From contig DATGGU010000189.1 in NCBI GenBank assembly GCA_035308365.1, positions 1 through 30,682 of the forward strand: a stretch of DNA of 30,682 nt, read 5' to 3'. Below the pieces are notes generated by a model. It was not told the DNA's origin and did not search any database. It saw only the letters and a program-made list of their open reading frames with translations. Origin of the DNA: PALSA-505 sp035308365 (GTDB lineage: Bacteria; Actinomycetota; Actinomycetes; Streptosporangiales; Streptosporangiaceae). Each line of letters opens with the position of its first letter. Position 1 is the first letter of the stretch. Shown in pieces: positions 15,998 to 25,803 of the stretch. Both the position numbers and the translations under genes were made by a program.

Positions 15998-17419
15998 CTA
16001 TCTCGCGGGCAGCGGGGGGACGGCGTTGGCCTTCACCACCTGTGCGTAGAAGCGGGCGCTGGCCTTGGGGATGCGGCGCTGGGTGGCGAAGTCGACGTAG
16101 ATGATGCCGAAGCGCTTCTGGTAGCCGCAGCCCCACTCGAAGTTGTCCAGCAGCGACCAGACGTAGTAGCCGGCCAGGTTGGCGCCGTCCCTGATCGCGC
16201 GGGCGGCGGCGTCCAGGTGCTCGTGCAGGTACTTGACCCGCTCGACGTCGTTGACGACACCCTCGGGGGTGACGTAGTCCTCGGCGGCGCGGCCGTTCTC
16301 GGTGACATAGAGGGCCAGGCCTGGGGCCTGCTTGGTGAGCCTGAGCAGGTGCTCGTAGAGCCCCTCGGCGTCCACCAGCCAGCCCATCGTGGTCACGTCG
16401 AACTCTGGCGGGCGGTATTCAACGACGCCGGGCGGCAGCTCCGAGCGGGACTTGCGCTCGTGCTGCCTGAGATTCTCGGCGTCGCCGGCCCGCAGGTAGA
16501 CCGAGGCGTAGTAGTTGACGCCGAGGAAGTCGATGGGCTGGCTGATCGTGGCCATGTCGCCGTCGGCGATCACCGAGTCCGGGGGCACCAGCGCCGCCGG
16601 GGCGTGCTCCGGGTAGCGGCCGTCAAGGAGGGGTTCGAGGAACAGGCCGTTCAGCTCGGCGTCGACGGCCAGCCGGGCCAGTTCCAGGTTCTCCGAGTGG
16701 TCCCCGACCACCTGGACCGGGTGGGAGTCCAGGGTGATGCCGATCTCGCCGCCCTGCGGGAGCACGGCGCGCATGGCCTGGACGGCGAGGCCGTGGCCGA
16801 GTAGCAGGTGGTGGGTGGCGGCGGCCGCGGCGGCCCAGTCGCGCACGCCGGGAGCGTGCACGCCGGTGCGGTAGCCGTGGCTCTCCAGGACCTGCGGTTC
16901 ATTCAGGGTGATCCAGCGGGCGACCTGGCCGCCGAACTCCCCGGCCATGCGGGCGGCGTAGTCGGCGAACCGGCAGGCGGTGTCGCGGACCGCCCAGCCA
17001 CCCTCGTCCTGCAGGGCCTGCGGGAGATCCCAGTGGTGCAGCGTGATCGCGGCGGTGATGCCGTGCTCGGCGAGCTTGCCGAGCAGGGCCCGGTAGTAGT
17101 CGATGCCGGCCTGGTTGAAGCTTCCCTTTCCGGTGGGCTGGACCCGGGGCCAGGAGATCGAGAACCGGTAGGAGTTCAGGCCCAGCGAGGCGATCAGCTC
17201 GACATCCTCGCCGTAGCGGTGGTAGGAGTCACAGGCGATGTCGCCGGTGTCGCCGCCGCGCACGTTGCCTGGCACGTGACTGAAGATGTCCCAGGTCGAG
17301 GGGCCCTTTCCGTCGGCGTCCGGGGCTCCCTCGATCTGATAAGCCGCCGTTGCCGCCCCCCAGGCGAACCCCGGCGGGAACCGCAGGCCGCCACTGGTAC
17401 CGGACGCCGTAGTCGTCAT
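15998..17419 (-). CDS. GH1 family beta-glucosidase
   Basis: The 473-residue product is a complete GH1 glycoside hydrolase without signal peptide, so it acts in the cytoplasm on imported beta-linked oligosaccharides. The family opening FPPGFAWGAATAAYQIEGA is present. TLNEP carries acid/base Glu174 and VTENG carries nucleophile Glu374. HHWDLPQAL and WSLLDNFEWGCGYQKRFGI complete the sugar-binding subsites. AAGGAGGG lies just upstream of the ATG. It is divergent from lacI and the Opp-type importer, and shares the operator region at 17515-17546, so it should be induced with the importer. Beta-glucosidase or a related beta-glycosidase activity is likely; exact sugar preference is not determined. 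Confidence 0.93.
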   Translation of the reverse strand: MTTTASGTSGGLRFPPGFAWGAATAAYQIEGAPDADGKGPSTWDIFSHVPGNVRGGDTGDIACDSYHRYGEDVELIASLGLNSYRFSISWPRVQPTGKGSFNQAGIDYYRALLGKLAEHGITAAITLHHWDLPQALQDEGGWAVRDTACRFADYAARMAGEFGGQVARWITLNEPQVLESHGYRTGVHAPGVRDWAAAAAATHHLLLGHGLAVQAMRAVLPQGGEIGITLDSHPVQVVGDHSENLELARLAVDAELNGLFLEPLLDGRYPEHAPAALVPPDSVIADGDMATISQPIDFLGVNYYASVYLRAGDAENLRQHERKSRSELPPGVVEYRPPEFDVTTMGWLVDAEGLYEHLLRLTKQAPGLALYVTENGRAAEDYVTPEGVVNDVERVKYLHEHLDAAARAIRDGANLAGYYVWSLLDNFEWGCGYQKRFGIIYVDFATQRRIPKASARFYAQVVKANAVPPLPAR

Positions 17420-17514
17420 CGAACCCTCCTTGCGCGCTTTAACAACTTATTAATCACCCAGTGCGATGCCGTGGCCACCGAGGGGCTTGACGGCGGTAGT
17501 GCCGAGCCTTAGTG

Positions 17515-17546
17515 TAAGCGCTTAGATTTAAGGATGTAACCGCTTA
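17515..17546. promoter_or_regulatory. two LacI-type operators in divergent promoter region
   Basis: TAAGCGCTTA (17515-17524) is a perfect 10-bp palindrome with the central CG step typical of LacI-family sites. TAACCGCTTA (17537-17546) differs at one position. The matching stretch extends to TGTAAGCGCTTAGAT against TGTAACCGCTTAGAT, 14 of 15 identical, 22 bp apart, so two dimers would bind on the same DNA face. The sites lie between GH1 and lacI and probably control both. Confidence 0.75.
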
Positions 17547-17585
17547 GATCGGACCGAATCCCACTACGCCGGGATGTGATCACGG

Positions 17586-18743
17586 ATGGCGTCTGCCGAT
17601 CGTGGCGGGAGCGTGGTAACTCTTTACGACGTCGCCCGGCTGGCCGGCGTCTCCACCGCCACGGTCTCCCGGGTCGTTCACGGCCAGGACCGTGTGCGGG
17701 AAACCACCCGCGCGAAGGTACAACGGGTGATCGAGCAGCTTGGCTACGTACCCGACAGCGCGGCCCAGAGCCTGTCCCGCCGGCGCAAGGACGTCATCGG
17801 GCTGGTCACCGTCGAGCGCGAGGCCAAGCAGTACGACGTCGAGAACATGGGCCTGCTCTACTACGACGAGATCCTGCGTGGCGTGCAGGCCAGGATCCGG
17901 GATGACCACCGCTGGTCACTTCTGATCGCCACCCTCTACGAAGAGGAAGAGCGGGACTATCCGCGGCTGCTGTCGCTCACCGGCAAGGTCGACGGGTTGC
18001 TGATCGGCGAGGGGATCATCCCGGACGCGCTGCTGGCCCGGCTCACCGAGCGCGTCCCCGTCGTGATCATCGCCGGTAGCCCCGGCAAGACCGACGTGGT
18101 GAAGGCGGACAACTACTCCGGAGCGACCGCGCTGTTCACCCACCTGGTCGAGGAGCACGGCTGCCGCCGGTTCTTCCACGCGGACGGCCCGGCCTACGTG
18201 CCGGATGCGCTGGAGCGGCGGATCGCCCTGGAGCAGGTGATCCAGTCTCATCCACACTGCGAGCTGATCGGCTCCTACCGCGGGATCCTGAGCGTGCGCA
18301 GCGGCGAGGACGCCGCGAACGATCTGCTCATCCGCCATGGCCAGGCGCTGCCCGACGCCGTGGTCTGCGTGAACGACCAGATGGCCATGGGGGTGCTGGC
18401 GGCCTTCGCCAAGGCAGGCGTGCGGGTGCCCGAGGACGTCGCGGTGACCGGCTTCGACGACATCTACCCGGGCAGCCTGAACGACTCACCGCTCAGCACC
18501 GTGCACCAGCCGATGCGGCTGCTCGGCGAGCGGGCCTGCGACCGGCTGCTCGACCGGATCGCCCGGCCGAACCTGCGGCGGCGGGTCGAACTGCTGCCGA
18601 CCGAGCTGGTGCTGCGGTCAAGCTGCGGCTGCCCGCCCGGCGTCATGACCCGGCGCCCGGTGCAGGCGATCAAGCCGCCCGCATCGCGTGGCCGCGCCCC
18701 CGGCAACCCGGACGGCCGCCGGGGCCGGCTCGCCAAAAGCTAG
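17586..18743 (+). CDS. LacI-family transcriptional regulator
   Basis: The 385-residue product has an N-terminal HTH, TLYDVARLAGVSTATVSRVVHG (about residues 12-33), the hinge helix AAQSLSRRRKDVIGLV, and a periplasmic-binding-protein-like effector domain ending ELVLRSSCGCPPG, the usual LacI C-terminus. About 40 extra residues follow it, basic and Pro/Gly-rich. The effector is probably the sugar imported or produced by the locus. The ATG at 17586 has a weak ribosome site. It is followed after 9 bp by the first permease gene, so it is the first gene of the transport operon and likely controls itself and the divergent GH1 gene. Confidence 0.92.
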   Translation: MASADRGGSVVTLYDVARLAGVSTATVSRVVHGQDRVRETTRAKVQRVIEQLGYVPDSAAQSLSRRRKDVIGLVTVEREAKQYDVENMGLLYYDEILRGVQARIRDDHRWSLLIATLYEEEERDYPRLLSLTGKVDGLLIGEGIIPDALLARLTERVPVVIIAGSPGKTDVVKADNYSGATALFTHLVEEHGCRRFFHADGPAYVPDALERRIALEQVIQSHPHCELIGSYRGILSVRSGEDAANDLLIRHGQALPDAVVCVNDQMAMGVLAAFAKAGVRVPEDVAVTGFDDIYPGSLNDSPLSTVHQPMRLLGERACDRLLDRIARPNLRRRVELLPTELVLRSSCGCPPGVMTRRPVQAIKPPASRGRAPGNPDGRRGRLAKS

Positions 18744-18752
18744 GAGCCGACG

Positions 18753-19739
18753 ATGCCTTTCATCCTCCGCCGCCTGGCCTTCTACGTGGTCGCGGCCTGG
18801 GTGGCGCTCACCGTCAACTTCTTCATCCCCAGGCTGATGCCGGGCAACGCCGTCCAGGACATCATGTCGAAGTTCCACAACCTGCAGCCCTCGGCCTACC
18901 GGGCGCTGCAGGCGATGCTCGGGGTCGGCCATCCCGGCTCGATCTGGCATCAGTACGGGTCGTACCTGGCCGACGTCGTGCACTTCAACTTCGGCACCGA
19001 CGTGACCGAGTACCCGGCCAAGGTGTCCACCCTGCTCGGCCAGACGATCCCGTGGACGCTCGCCCTGGTGGGCACGGCCACGGTGATCGCGTTCTTCCTC
19101 GGCACCCTGTTCGGCATCGTGTCGGGCTGGCGGCATGGCGGCTGGCTGGACCGGACGCTGCCCGGGCTGATGTTCCTGCAGGCTGTGCCCTACTTCTTCC
19201 TCGCGCTGATCCTGATCGAGGTGCTGGCCATCCACACCCACGCGTTCCCGATCGGGCAGGGCTACGGCCAGGGCCTGATCCCGGGCTGGCACTGGGACTT
19301 CATCAGCAGCGCGATCTACCACTCGCTGCTGCCGGCCTTCACCATCGTCATCACCTCGGTGGCCGGCTGGATGCTGCAGATGCGCAACGTGATGATCACC
19401 ACGATCGGCGAGGACTACGTGCTCGCGGCGCAGGCCAAGGGCCTGGGCACCCGCCGGGTCATGTTCACCTACGCCGCCCGGAACGCGCTGCTGCCGCAGC
19501 TTCAGGGCTTCGGTCTCGCGCTCGGGTTCGTGGTGTCCGGGGCGATCGTCATGGAGATCGTCTTTTCCTACCCGGGCATCGGGCTGCTGCTGCTCAACGC
19601 GGTCAGCTCCAACGACTACCCGCTGATGCAGGCGATCTTCCTGGTGATCACGTTCGCCGTCCTGCTGGCCAACCTGATCGTCGACTTCGTCATCGTGGCA
19701 GCCGATCCGCGCGCCCGGCTGAGGGAGGCGGCCCGATGA
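18753..19739 (+). CDS. Opp/Dpp-type ABC transporter permease (DppB-like)
   Basis: The 328-residue product has six predicted membrane helices, the first near the N-terminus (FILRRLAFYVVAAWVALTVNFFIPRLMPG), typical of the DppB/OppB subunit. The cytoplasmic coupling loop is EDYVLAAQAKGLGTRRVMFTYAARNALLPQ, matching the family EAA motif. LGFVVSGAIVMEIVFSYPGIGLLL is the conserved last section. TAGGAGCCGACG precedes the ATG. It forms the transmembrane channel with the following permease. In this class, sugar-oligomer importers exist besides peptide importers, and the GH1/LacI context favours oligosaccharides here. Confidence 0.92.
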   Translation: MPFILRRLAFYVVAAWVALTVNFFIPRLMPGNAVQDIMSKFHNLQPSAYRALQAMLGVGHPGSIWHQYGSYLADVVHFNFGTDVTEYPAKVSTLLGQTIPWTLALVGTATVIAFFLGTLFGIVSGWRHGGWLDRTLPGLMFLQAVPYFFLALILIEVLAIHTHAFPIGQGYGQGLIPGWHWDFISSAIYHSLLPAFTIVITSVAGWMLQMRNVMITTIGEDYVLAAQAKGLGTRRVMFTYAARNALLPQLQGFGLALGFVVSGAIVMEIVFSYPGIGLLLLNAVSSNDYPLMQAIFLVITFAVLLANLIVDFVIVAADPRARLREAAR

Positions 19740-20794
19740 CCGTCGCACTGCCCTCGACTCCCGTCACCGCCGACCCGGCGGTTCTGGCCGGGGAACGCCC
19801 CGGCCGGGGATTCTGGCGCCGGCTGCCACCCAAGGCCAAGGTGGGCACGATCCTGCTCGGCGTCTTCGTCCTGGCGGCGATCATCGGGCCACAGGTCATG
19901 CCCTACGATCCCTCGTTCCAGAATCCGGCGCCGAACCTGTCCATGCACGCGCCGTACGGGGCGCACCTGCTCGGCACGACGCAGAGCGGCCAGGATGTGC
20001 TGTCCCAGCTCCTGGTCGGGATCCGGCTCACCATGGAGCTGGCGTTCCTCGTCGGCGTCGTGGCCACGGCCCTTTCGGTCATCGTCGGAGTGTCCTCGGC
20101 CTACCTCGGCGGGGTGTGGGACGAGCTGCTGTCGCTGCTGTCCAACGTGTTCCTGGTGATCCCGGCGCTGCCGCTGCTGATCATCCTGCTTGGCTACCTG
20201 CCGCAGAAGGGCCAGCTCGCGACCATCCTGGTGCTCAGCGTGCTCGGCTGGCCCTGGGGGGCGCGGGTGATCAGGGCCCAGACGCTGGCCATCCGCAACC
20301 GCGACTTCGTCGCCGCCGCCCGGGAGACCGGCGAGCGGACCTGGCGGATCCTGGCCTTCGAGATCGTGCCGAACGAGATCAGCCTGATCGCGGCGAACTT
20401 CGTGAACACGGTGCTTTACGCGATCAGCGCGTCGGTCGCGCTGGCCTTCATCGGCCTCGCCAACCTGAACGCCTGGAGCCTGGGCACCATGCTCTACTGG
20501 GCGCAGAGCCAGCAGGCCCTGGAGCTCGGCGCGTGGTGGTGGTTCGTGCCGCCCGGGCTCGCCGTGGCGCTGATGGGCACCGCCCTGGTCTTGCTGAACA
20601 CCGGGATCGACGAGCTCGGCAACCCCCGGCTGCGGGACGCGAGCCACGCCAACCGGATCGCCGGGCGCAGGCTCCAGCCCACCGATCCGACCCCGGTGCT
20701 GCAGGCGATCCCGCCACGGCGCAGCGCGCTGACCCGCTTCCTGCACTCGTTCTCCCGCAGCTCACTGCTTGACGAGCGGGGGGGAAGCCGGTGA
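19736..20794 (+). CDS. Opp/Dpp-type ABC transporter permease (DppC-like)
   Basis: The 352-residue product is the second permease. After a soluble N-terminus comes a first helix (VGTILLGVFVLAAIIGPQVMPYDP), then the periplasmic segment PYGAHLLGTTQSGQDVLSQLL, a DppC/OppC hallmark. The coupling loop is RNRDFVAAARETGERTWRILAFEIVPNE. The C-terminus is about 50 residues longer than usual and hydrophilic. The ATG overlaps the preceding stop (ATGA) and has GAGGGAGGC upstream, so translation is coupled. Confidence 0.92.
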   Translation: MTVALPSTPVTADPAVLAGERPGRGFWRRLPPKAKVGTILLGVFVLAAIIGPQVMPYDPSFQNPAPNLSMHAPYGAHLLGTTQSGQDVLSQLLVGIRLTMELAFLVGVVATALSVIVGVSSAYLGGVWDELLSLLSNVFLVIPALPLLIILLGYLPQKGQLATILVLSVLGWPWGARVIRAQTLAIRNRDFVAAARETGERTWRILAFEIVPNEISLIAANFVNTVLYAISASVALAFIGLANLNAWSLGTMLYWAQSQQALELGAWWWFVPPGLAVALMGTALVLLNTGIDELGNPRLRDASHANRIAGRRLQPTDPTPVLQAIPPRRSALTRFLHSFSRSSLLDERGGSR

Positions 20795-21866
20795 ACAGCA
20801 TGGACAGAGCCTCCACCGAGCCCGTGCTCAGCATCCGCGACTTCTCGGTCGTCTACCGCACCCCGGGCGGCGACGTGCGCGCGGTGAACCGGATGAACCT
20901 GGCCCTGAACCCAGGCGAGGTCGTCGGCCTGGCCGGAGAGAGCGGCTCGGGCAAGTCCACCCTCGCCTACGGCGCCTGCCGGCTGCTCCGGGCGCCGGCG
21001 CTGGTCACCGGCGGCAGCGTCCGGTACTGCGGGCGGCGGATGACCGACCCGGTGGACATCATGCGGCTGCAGCCCAGCGAGCTGCAGCGGCTGCGCTGGC
21101 GGGAGATCGCCATCGTGTTCCAGTCCGCGATGAACGCGCTGAACCCGGTGCTCAACGTCCAGGACCAGCTACTCGACGTCATCCACGCCCACCTGAAGAT
21201 CTCCCGGCCGGACGCGCGGGAGAAGGCCGCTTCGCTGCTGGACCTGGTGGGCATCCCGCGCGCCCGGCTGCGCAGCTACCCGCATCAGCTCTCCGGCGGC
21301 ATGCGCCAGCGGGTGGCCATCGCGATGGCGCTGGCCACCGACCCGGAGATCGTGATCATGGACGAGCCGACCACAGCGCTGGACGTGGTGGTGCAGCGGG
21401 ACATCCTCGCCCAGATCGTTGAGCTGAAGTCACGCCTTGGTTTCTCGATCCTGTTCATCACCCACGACTTCTCGCTGCTGCTGGAGCTGGCCGACCGGAT
21501 CGCGGTGATGTACGCGGGCCAGCTCCTGGAGACCGGCACGGCCGGTGAGATCCACCGCGAGGCCGCCCACCCCTACACCAAGGGCCTGATCAACTCGTTC
21601 CCGTCGCTGCGCGGCGCGCGCCGCGAGCTGGCAGGCATCCCCGGGTCGCCGCCCGACCTGAGCAACCCGCCGCCGGGCTGCCCGTTCCTGCCCCGCTGCC
21701 GTTACGGCACCGAGGCGTGCACAGAAGTGGACATGAGCCTGACTCCGGTGGATCCGGCTGCCGGTTCCGGCCATGTCACGGCGTGCCCATTCGTCCGGCC
21801 CGGCACCCCGGTCCAGCCGGCGGCCGCGGTGGGCGAGGACGTGCCCGAGCGCGAGGAGCTGAGGTC

Positions 21867-21870
<4 letters not shown>
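20791..21870 (+). CDS. Opp/Dpp-type ABC transporter ATPase (DppD-like)
   Basis: The 359-residue cytoplasmic ATPase has Walker A GESGSGKST (49-57), Q-loop VFQSAMNALNPV, signature LSGGMRQRV (from residue 167), Walker B VIMDEPTTALD (Asp191/Glu192) and the H-loop ITHDFSLL. The C-terminal oligo_HPY domain with GCPFLPRCRYGTEAC and CPF carries the cysteines common to Dpp/Opp ATPases. The GTG at 20791 overlaps the upstream stop in a GTGA junction; ATG at 20800 is an alternative. It pairs with the following ATPase. Confidence 0.94.
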
Positions 21871-22979
<1,109 letters not shown>

Positions 22980-23036
22980 CCAGCCAGCCCCCACCATCCG
23001 CCCGCCTATTTGATCTTTTGACGAAGGAAAGACGAA

Positions 23037-24746
23037 ATGATGAGGAGACTGCTAAGTAACAGAAGGCTCATGGCTGTTGCTTCGGCCGGCGTTGTCGCCA
23101 TCGGGATCGGCGCGTGCTCGTCGTCGCCCTCGAACAACAGCTCGCCGGGAAAGACCTCCAAGGGCTCCAGCTCGACCACCCTGGTGATGGAGAGCTCGCC
23201 GGAAAGCACGATCACGCAGGCGTTCAACCCATTCGTGCCCACCCAGGCGGCCTACGGCATGGGTGCGACCGGGCTCATCTACGAACCGCTGATCCAGTTC
23301 GACATCGCCGCGCCGCCGAAGTGGTATCCGTGGCTGGCCACGGGCTACACCTGGTCGAACGGCGGAAAGACGATCACGTTCGCCATCCGCACCGGTGTGA
23401 AGTGGAACAACGGCACGCCGATGACCCCGGCCGACGTCGCCTACACCTTCAACCTGATGAAGGCGAACGCGTCGATCAACTCCGGCGGCCTGGCCATCTC
23501 CAGCGTGAGCACGAGCGGCAACAACGTGACGCTCACCTTCGCCACACCGCAGTACACCAACCTGGAGGAGATCGCCGGCGTCGCGATCGTGCCCAAGGCG
23601 ATCTGGAGCAAGGCCGGCAACCCGGCGACGTTCGCCGACCCGACCCCGGTCGGCACCGGACCGTACATGCTGGGCAGCTTCACCCCGCAGGGCTACACGC
23701 TGGTGCCGAACCCGCACTACTGGCAGGCATCGATGGTGAAGGTGAAGAAGATCTACTTCCCCGTCTACACCTCCAACACCGGTGCGCTTGACGCACTGTT
23801 CTCCGGGCAGATCGACTGGACTGGCAACTTCATCCCCGGTCTGCAAAAGCAGTTCGTCAACACCTCCCCGGCCTACCACCACTACTGGGAGGCAGCGGGC
23901 GGCACCAACAGCCTGATGCCGAACCTGACCAAGTGGCCGACCAACCAGCTTCCGGTCCGGCAGGCGATCAGCCTGGCGATCAACCGCACGGTGATCGCCT
24001 CCGAGGGTGAGGCCGGCCTGGAGAACCCGGTGCTGAACGCGACCGGGCTGACTCTGCCGACGTTCGCCCCGTGGAGCGGGCCGGTCGCCTCCATGACCAA
24101 CTCGGCCACGGCCAACCCGGCGGCCGCCGAGAAGGTGCTGGAGAAGGCCGGATACACCAAGGGCAGCAACGGGTTCTTCGAGAAGGGCGGCAAGCCGGTC
24201 GCCATCACGATCATCGACCCGTCGGCCTACACCGACTACGCCGAGGACGACTCCATCATCGCCCAGGAACTGAAGGCGGCCGGAATCGACGCGACGTTCC
24301 AGGGTCAGGCCGTCACCGCGTGGAGCGGCAACGTCGCCAGCGGCAACTTCCAGATGACCATGCACTGGTCGAACAGCGGCATCACCCCCTACAACATGTA
24401 CAACGGGTGGCTCAACAGCTCGCTGGCCAGCGGCTCGGCGGCAACCGGCGACTACGAGCGGCTGAACGACCCGGCCATGAACGCGGACCTGGCCAAGCTG
24501 AGTGCGGCCAGCAGCGTGACCGCCCAGACCGCGGCCCTGGCGCCGATCGCCAAGTTCGTGGCCGCCGACCTGCCGATCATCCCGACCACAACGGCCTCGG
24601 AGTGGTTCGAGTACAACTCGCAGAACTTCACCGGCTGGCCAACCCAGCAGAACCCCTATGAGACCGGTCAGCCCTCGGGCAACAACAACGGTCCGGGCTC
24701 CGGCACCGATGAGGTGGTGGTCCTGCACCTGCAACCGCGCGTCTGA
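23037..24746 (+). CDS. solute-binding lipoprotein of the Opp-type importer (SBP_bac_5)
   Basis: The 569-residue product is a family 5 extracellular solute-binding protein. It starts MMRRLLSNRR, followed by a hydrophobic segment and the lipobox IGIGAC, so Cys27 becomes lipidated and the protein is anchored outside. A Ser/Asn-rich linker follows. The mature domain has LIYEPLIQFD, WYPWLATGYTWSNGGKTITFAIRTGVKWNNGTPMTPADVAYTFNLM and GTGPYMLGSFTPQGYTLVPNPHYW, the standard SBP_bac_5 blocks. GAAGGAAAGACGAA precedes the ATG. It is 57 bp after the ATPases, and a strong hairpin follows. The family includes binders of peptides and oligosaccharides; context favours beta-glucosides. Confidence 0.93.
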   Translation: MMRRLLSNRRLMAVASAGVVAIGIGACSSSPSNNSSPGKTSKGSSSTTLVMESSPESTITQAFNPFVPTQAAYGMGATGLIYEPLIQFDIAAPPKWYPWLATGYTWSNGGKTITFAIRTGVKWNNGTPMTPADVAYTFNLMKANASINSGGLAISSVSTSGNNVTLTFATPQYTNLEEIAGVAIVPKAIWSKAGNPATFADPTPVGTGPYMLGSFTPQGYTLVPNPHYWQASMVKVKKIYFPVYTSNTGALDALFSGQIDWTGNFIPGLQKQFVNTSPAYHHYWEAAGGTNSLMPNLTKWPTNQLPVRQAISLAINRTVIASEGEAGLENPVLNATGLTLPTFAPWSGPVASMTNSATANPAAAEKVLEKAGYTKGSNGFFEKGGKPVAITIIDPSAYTDYAEDDSIIAQELKAAGIDATFQGQAVTAWSGNVASGNFQMTMHWSNSGITPYNMYNGWLNSSLASGSAATGDYERLNDPAMNADLAKLSAASSVTAQTAALAPIAKFVAADLPIIPTTTASEWFEYNSQNFTGWPTQQNPYETGQPSGNNNGPGSGTDEVVVLHLQPRV

Positions 24747-24767
24747 TACTCACGCGCGCCACCACGC

Positions 24768-24802
24768 GCCGCCCCTGGCTTTCCTCCCAGGCCAGGGGCG
24801 GC
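24768..24802 (+). terminator. strong hairpin terminator after the importer operon
   Basis: GCCGCCCCTGGC (24768-24779) pairs perfectly with GCCAGGGGCGGC (24791-24802) around an 11-base loop. It starts 22 bp after the lipoprotein stop. No T-run follows, as is common for actinobacterial terminators. Confidence 0.75.
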
Positions 24803-24849
24803 CGCATGCCTGCGGTATTCCCTGGCGGCCGGTGCTGCGCCGGCCGGAA

Positions 24850-24981
24850 TCAGTCCAGGTCGATCCGGACGGTGAGCATGTCGCCATCACCGGCCAGCCT
24901 GCGCAGCAGGATGCCGTCGAGCCGGTACAGAGGCCGGCCGCGGCCGAGCTGACGATGACGGCCACCGGCACCAGCCGCCAT
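24850..24981 (-). CDS. possible 43-aa small protein downstream of TlpA-like gene
   Basis: A 44-codon ORF in the same frame as the TlpA-like gene begins 21 bp after that gene's stop. GGGAGGAG directly abuts its ATG, an awkward spacing. The predicted product ends PLYRLDGILLRRLAGDGDML then TVRIDLD, which looks protein-like, with GC-rich third positions. No family is recognised. It could also be a relict 3' end of a longer gene, since readthrough of the TlpA stop would add it as a 54-residue tail. Confidence 0.3.
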   Translation of the reverse strand: MAAGAGGRHRQLGRGRPLYRLDGILLRRLAGDGDMLTVRIDLD

Positions 24982-25002
24982 CTCCTCCCGGCGCCATCGC
25001 GG

Positions 25003-25599
25003 TCAGGACGGGCTTGCTGCCTTGTCGATGAGGCTGGTGAGGCCCTTGACGGACACCGCACCGATGACCCGGGCGACGATCCGGCCGGTGGGCGAGATAA
25101 CCAGGGTGCTGGGGAACGCGGTGGGCGGGATGAAGCCCTTGAAGGAGGGGGCGATCCGGTTGCTGGGGTCATAGAAGCTCGGGTAACCGATCCGGAAGTG
25201 CTTCATGAAACCATGGGCGCTGGCCGTGCTGTCGGCGACGTCCACGCCGAGGAACTGAACCTTCGAGCCGGCGAAGTGCCGGGCGATGGTGGAAAATTCC
25301 GGGGCCTCCTGCTGGCAGACCGTGCACCACGATCCCCAGAAGTTCAGCACCACCGCGTGGCCACGGTAGGACGCGAGGTTCAGCGTCCCGCCGCCGAGCC
25401 GGTTACCGCTGACAGCCGGGACGCGCGGCGCACTCGCGCCGGTGAAGACGGTCGTCCCCGGGGTGCTGGCGGCCATGTTCGCCGTCTTGCCGCCCTTGCT
25501 GGCGCCGGGCCCCGCCGCGCAGCCCGCCACCAGGACGGCCCCGGCCACGATCGCGGCCGGCCCACGCACCAGGCGAACCCGCCACGCCCGTACCGGCAT
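25003..25599 (-). CDS. TlpA/ResA-like thioredoxin-fold lipoprotein
   Basis: The 198-residue product has a lipoprotein signal ending VLVAGC (Cys27), then a thioredoxin-like domain with VVLNFWGSWCTVCQQEAPEF; Cys92 and Cys95 form a CTVC redox motif. VQFLGVDVADSTASAHGFM and FPSTLVISPTGRIVARVIG (cis-proline loop near FPST) complete the fold. It should act outside the membrane in disulfide reduction, for example of cytochrome c or other thiol proteins; no cytochrome maturation genes are next to it. ATG at 25599 with AGGATGTGGAC upstream is preferred; GTG at 25605 adds two residues. Confidence 0.88.
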   Translation of the reverse strand: MPVRAWRVRLVRGPAAIVAGAVLVAGCAAGPGASKGGKTANMAASTPGTTVFTGASAPRVPAVSGNRLGGGTLNLASYRGHAVVLNFWGSWCTVCQQEAPEFSTIARHFAGSKVQFLGVDVADSTASAHGFMKHFRIGYPSFYDPSNRIAPSFKGFIPPTAFPSTLVISPTGRIVARVIGAVSVKGLTSLIDKAASPS

Positions 25600-25665
25600 G
25601 TCCACATCCTACGGGCCGGGCCGGCGCCATCGCCTGCTGGCCAGGCACTCCCGGAATGCCGCCGT

Positions 25666-25803
25666 CCCGGCCGGGTGACGGCCCGGCCGGGACGGCGAGT
25701 CTTCGGTACGGCCCCGGCCGGGTGACGGCCCGGCCAGGGCGGCGAGTCTTTGGTACGGCCCCGGCCGGGTGACGACCCGGCCGGGACGGCGAGTCTTCGG
25801 TCA
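25666..25803. repeat. 47-bp tandem repeat, three copies, each a GC-rich hairpin
   Basis: Units start at 25666, 25713 and 25760 (period 47), the last slightly shorter. Each holds CCCGGCCGGGT or a close variant separated by four bases from its complement, giving an 11-bp stem in the best copy, followed by GGCGAGTCTTCGGT. The array directly follows the stop of the Clp_N-domain gene and precedes the TlpA-like gene, so it may serve as a tandem terminator. Confidence 0.88.

Noticed and set aside
19052..19735. Extension of the DppC-like permease upstream to 19052
   Set aside because: The extra part overlaps the DppB-like gene in another frame and is Arg-rich; the ATGA junction with a good ribosome site marks the true start.
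23052..24734. 560-codon minus-strand ORF opposite the binding lipoprotein
   Set aside because: Arg/Val/Gly/His-rich shadow frame; the plus strand has a lipobox and full SBP_bac_5 blocks.
24658..25725. 355-codon plus-strand ORF across the TlpA-like gene
   Set aside because: It is antisense to a clear lipoprotein with CTVC motif and is rich in Arg/Gly/Pro.
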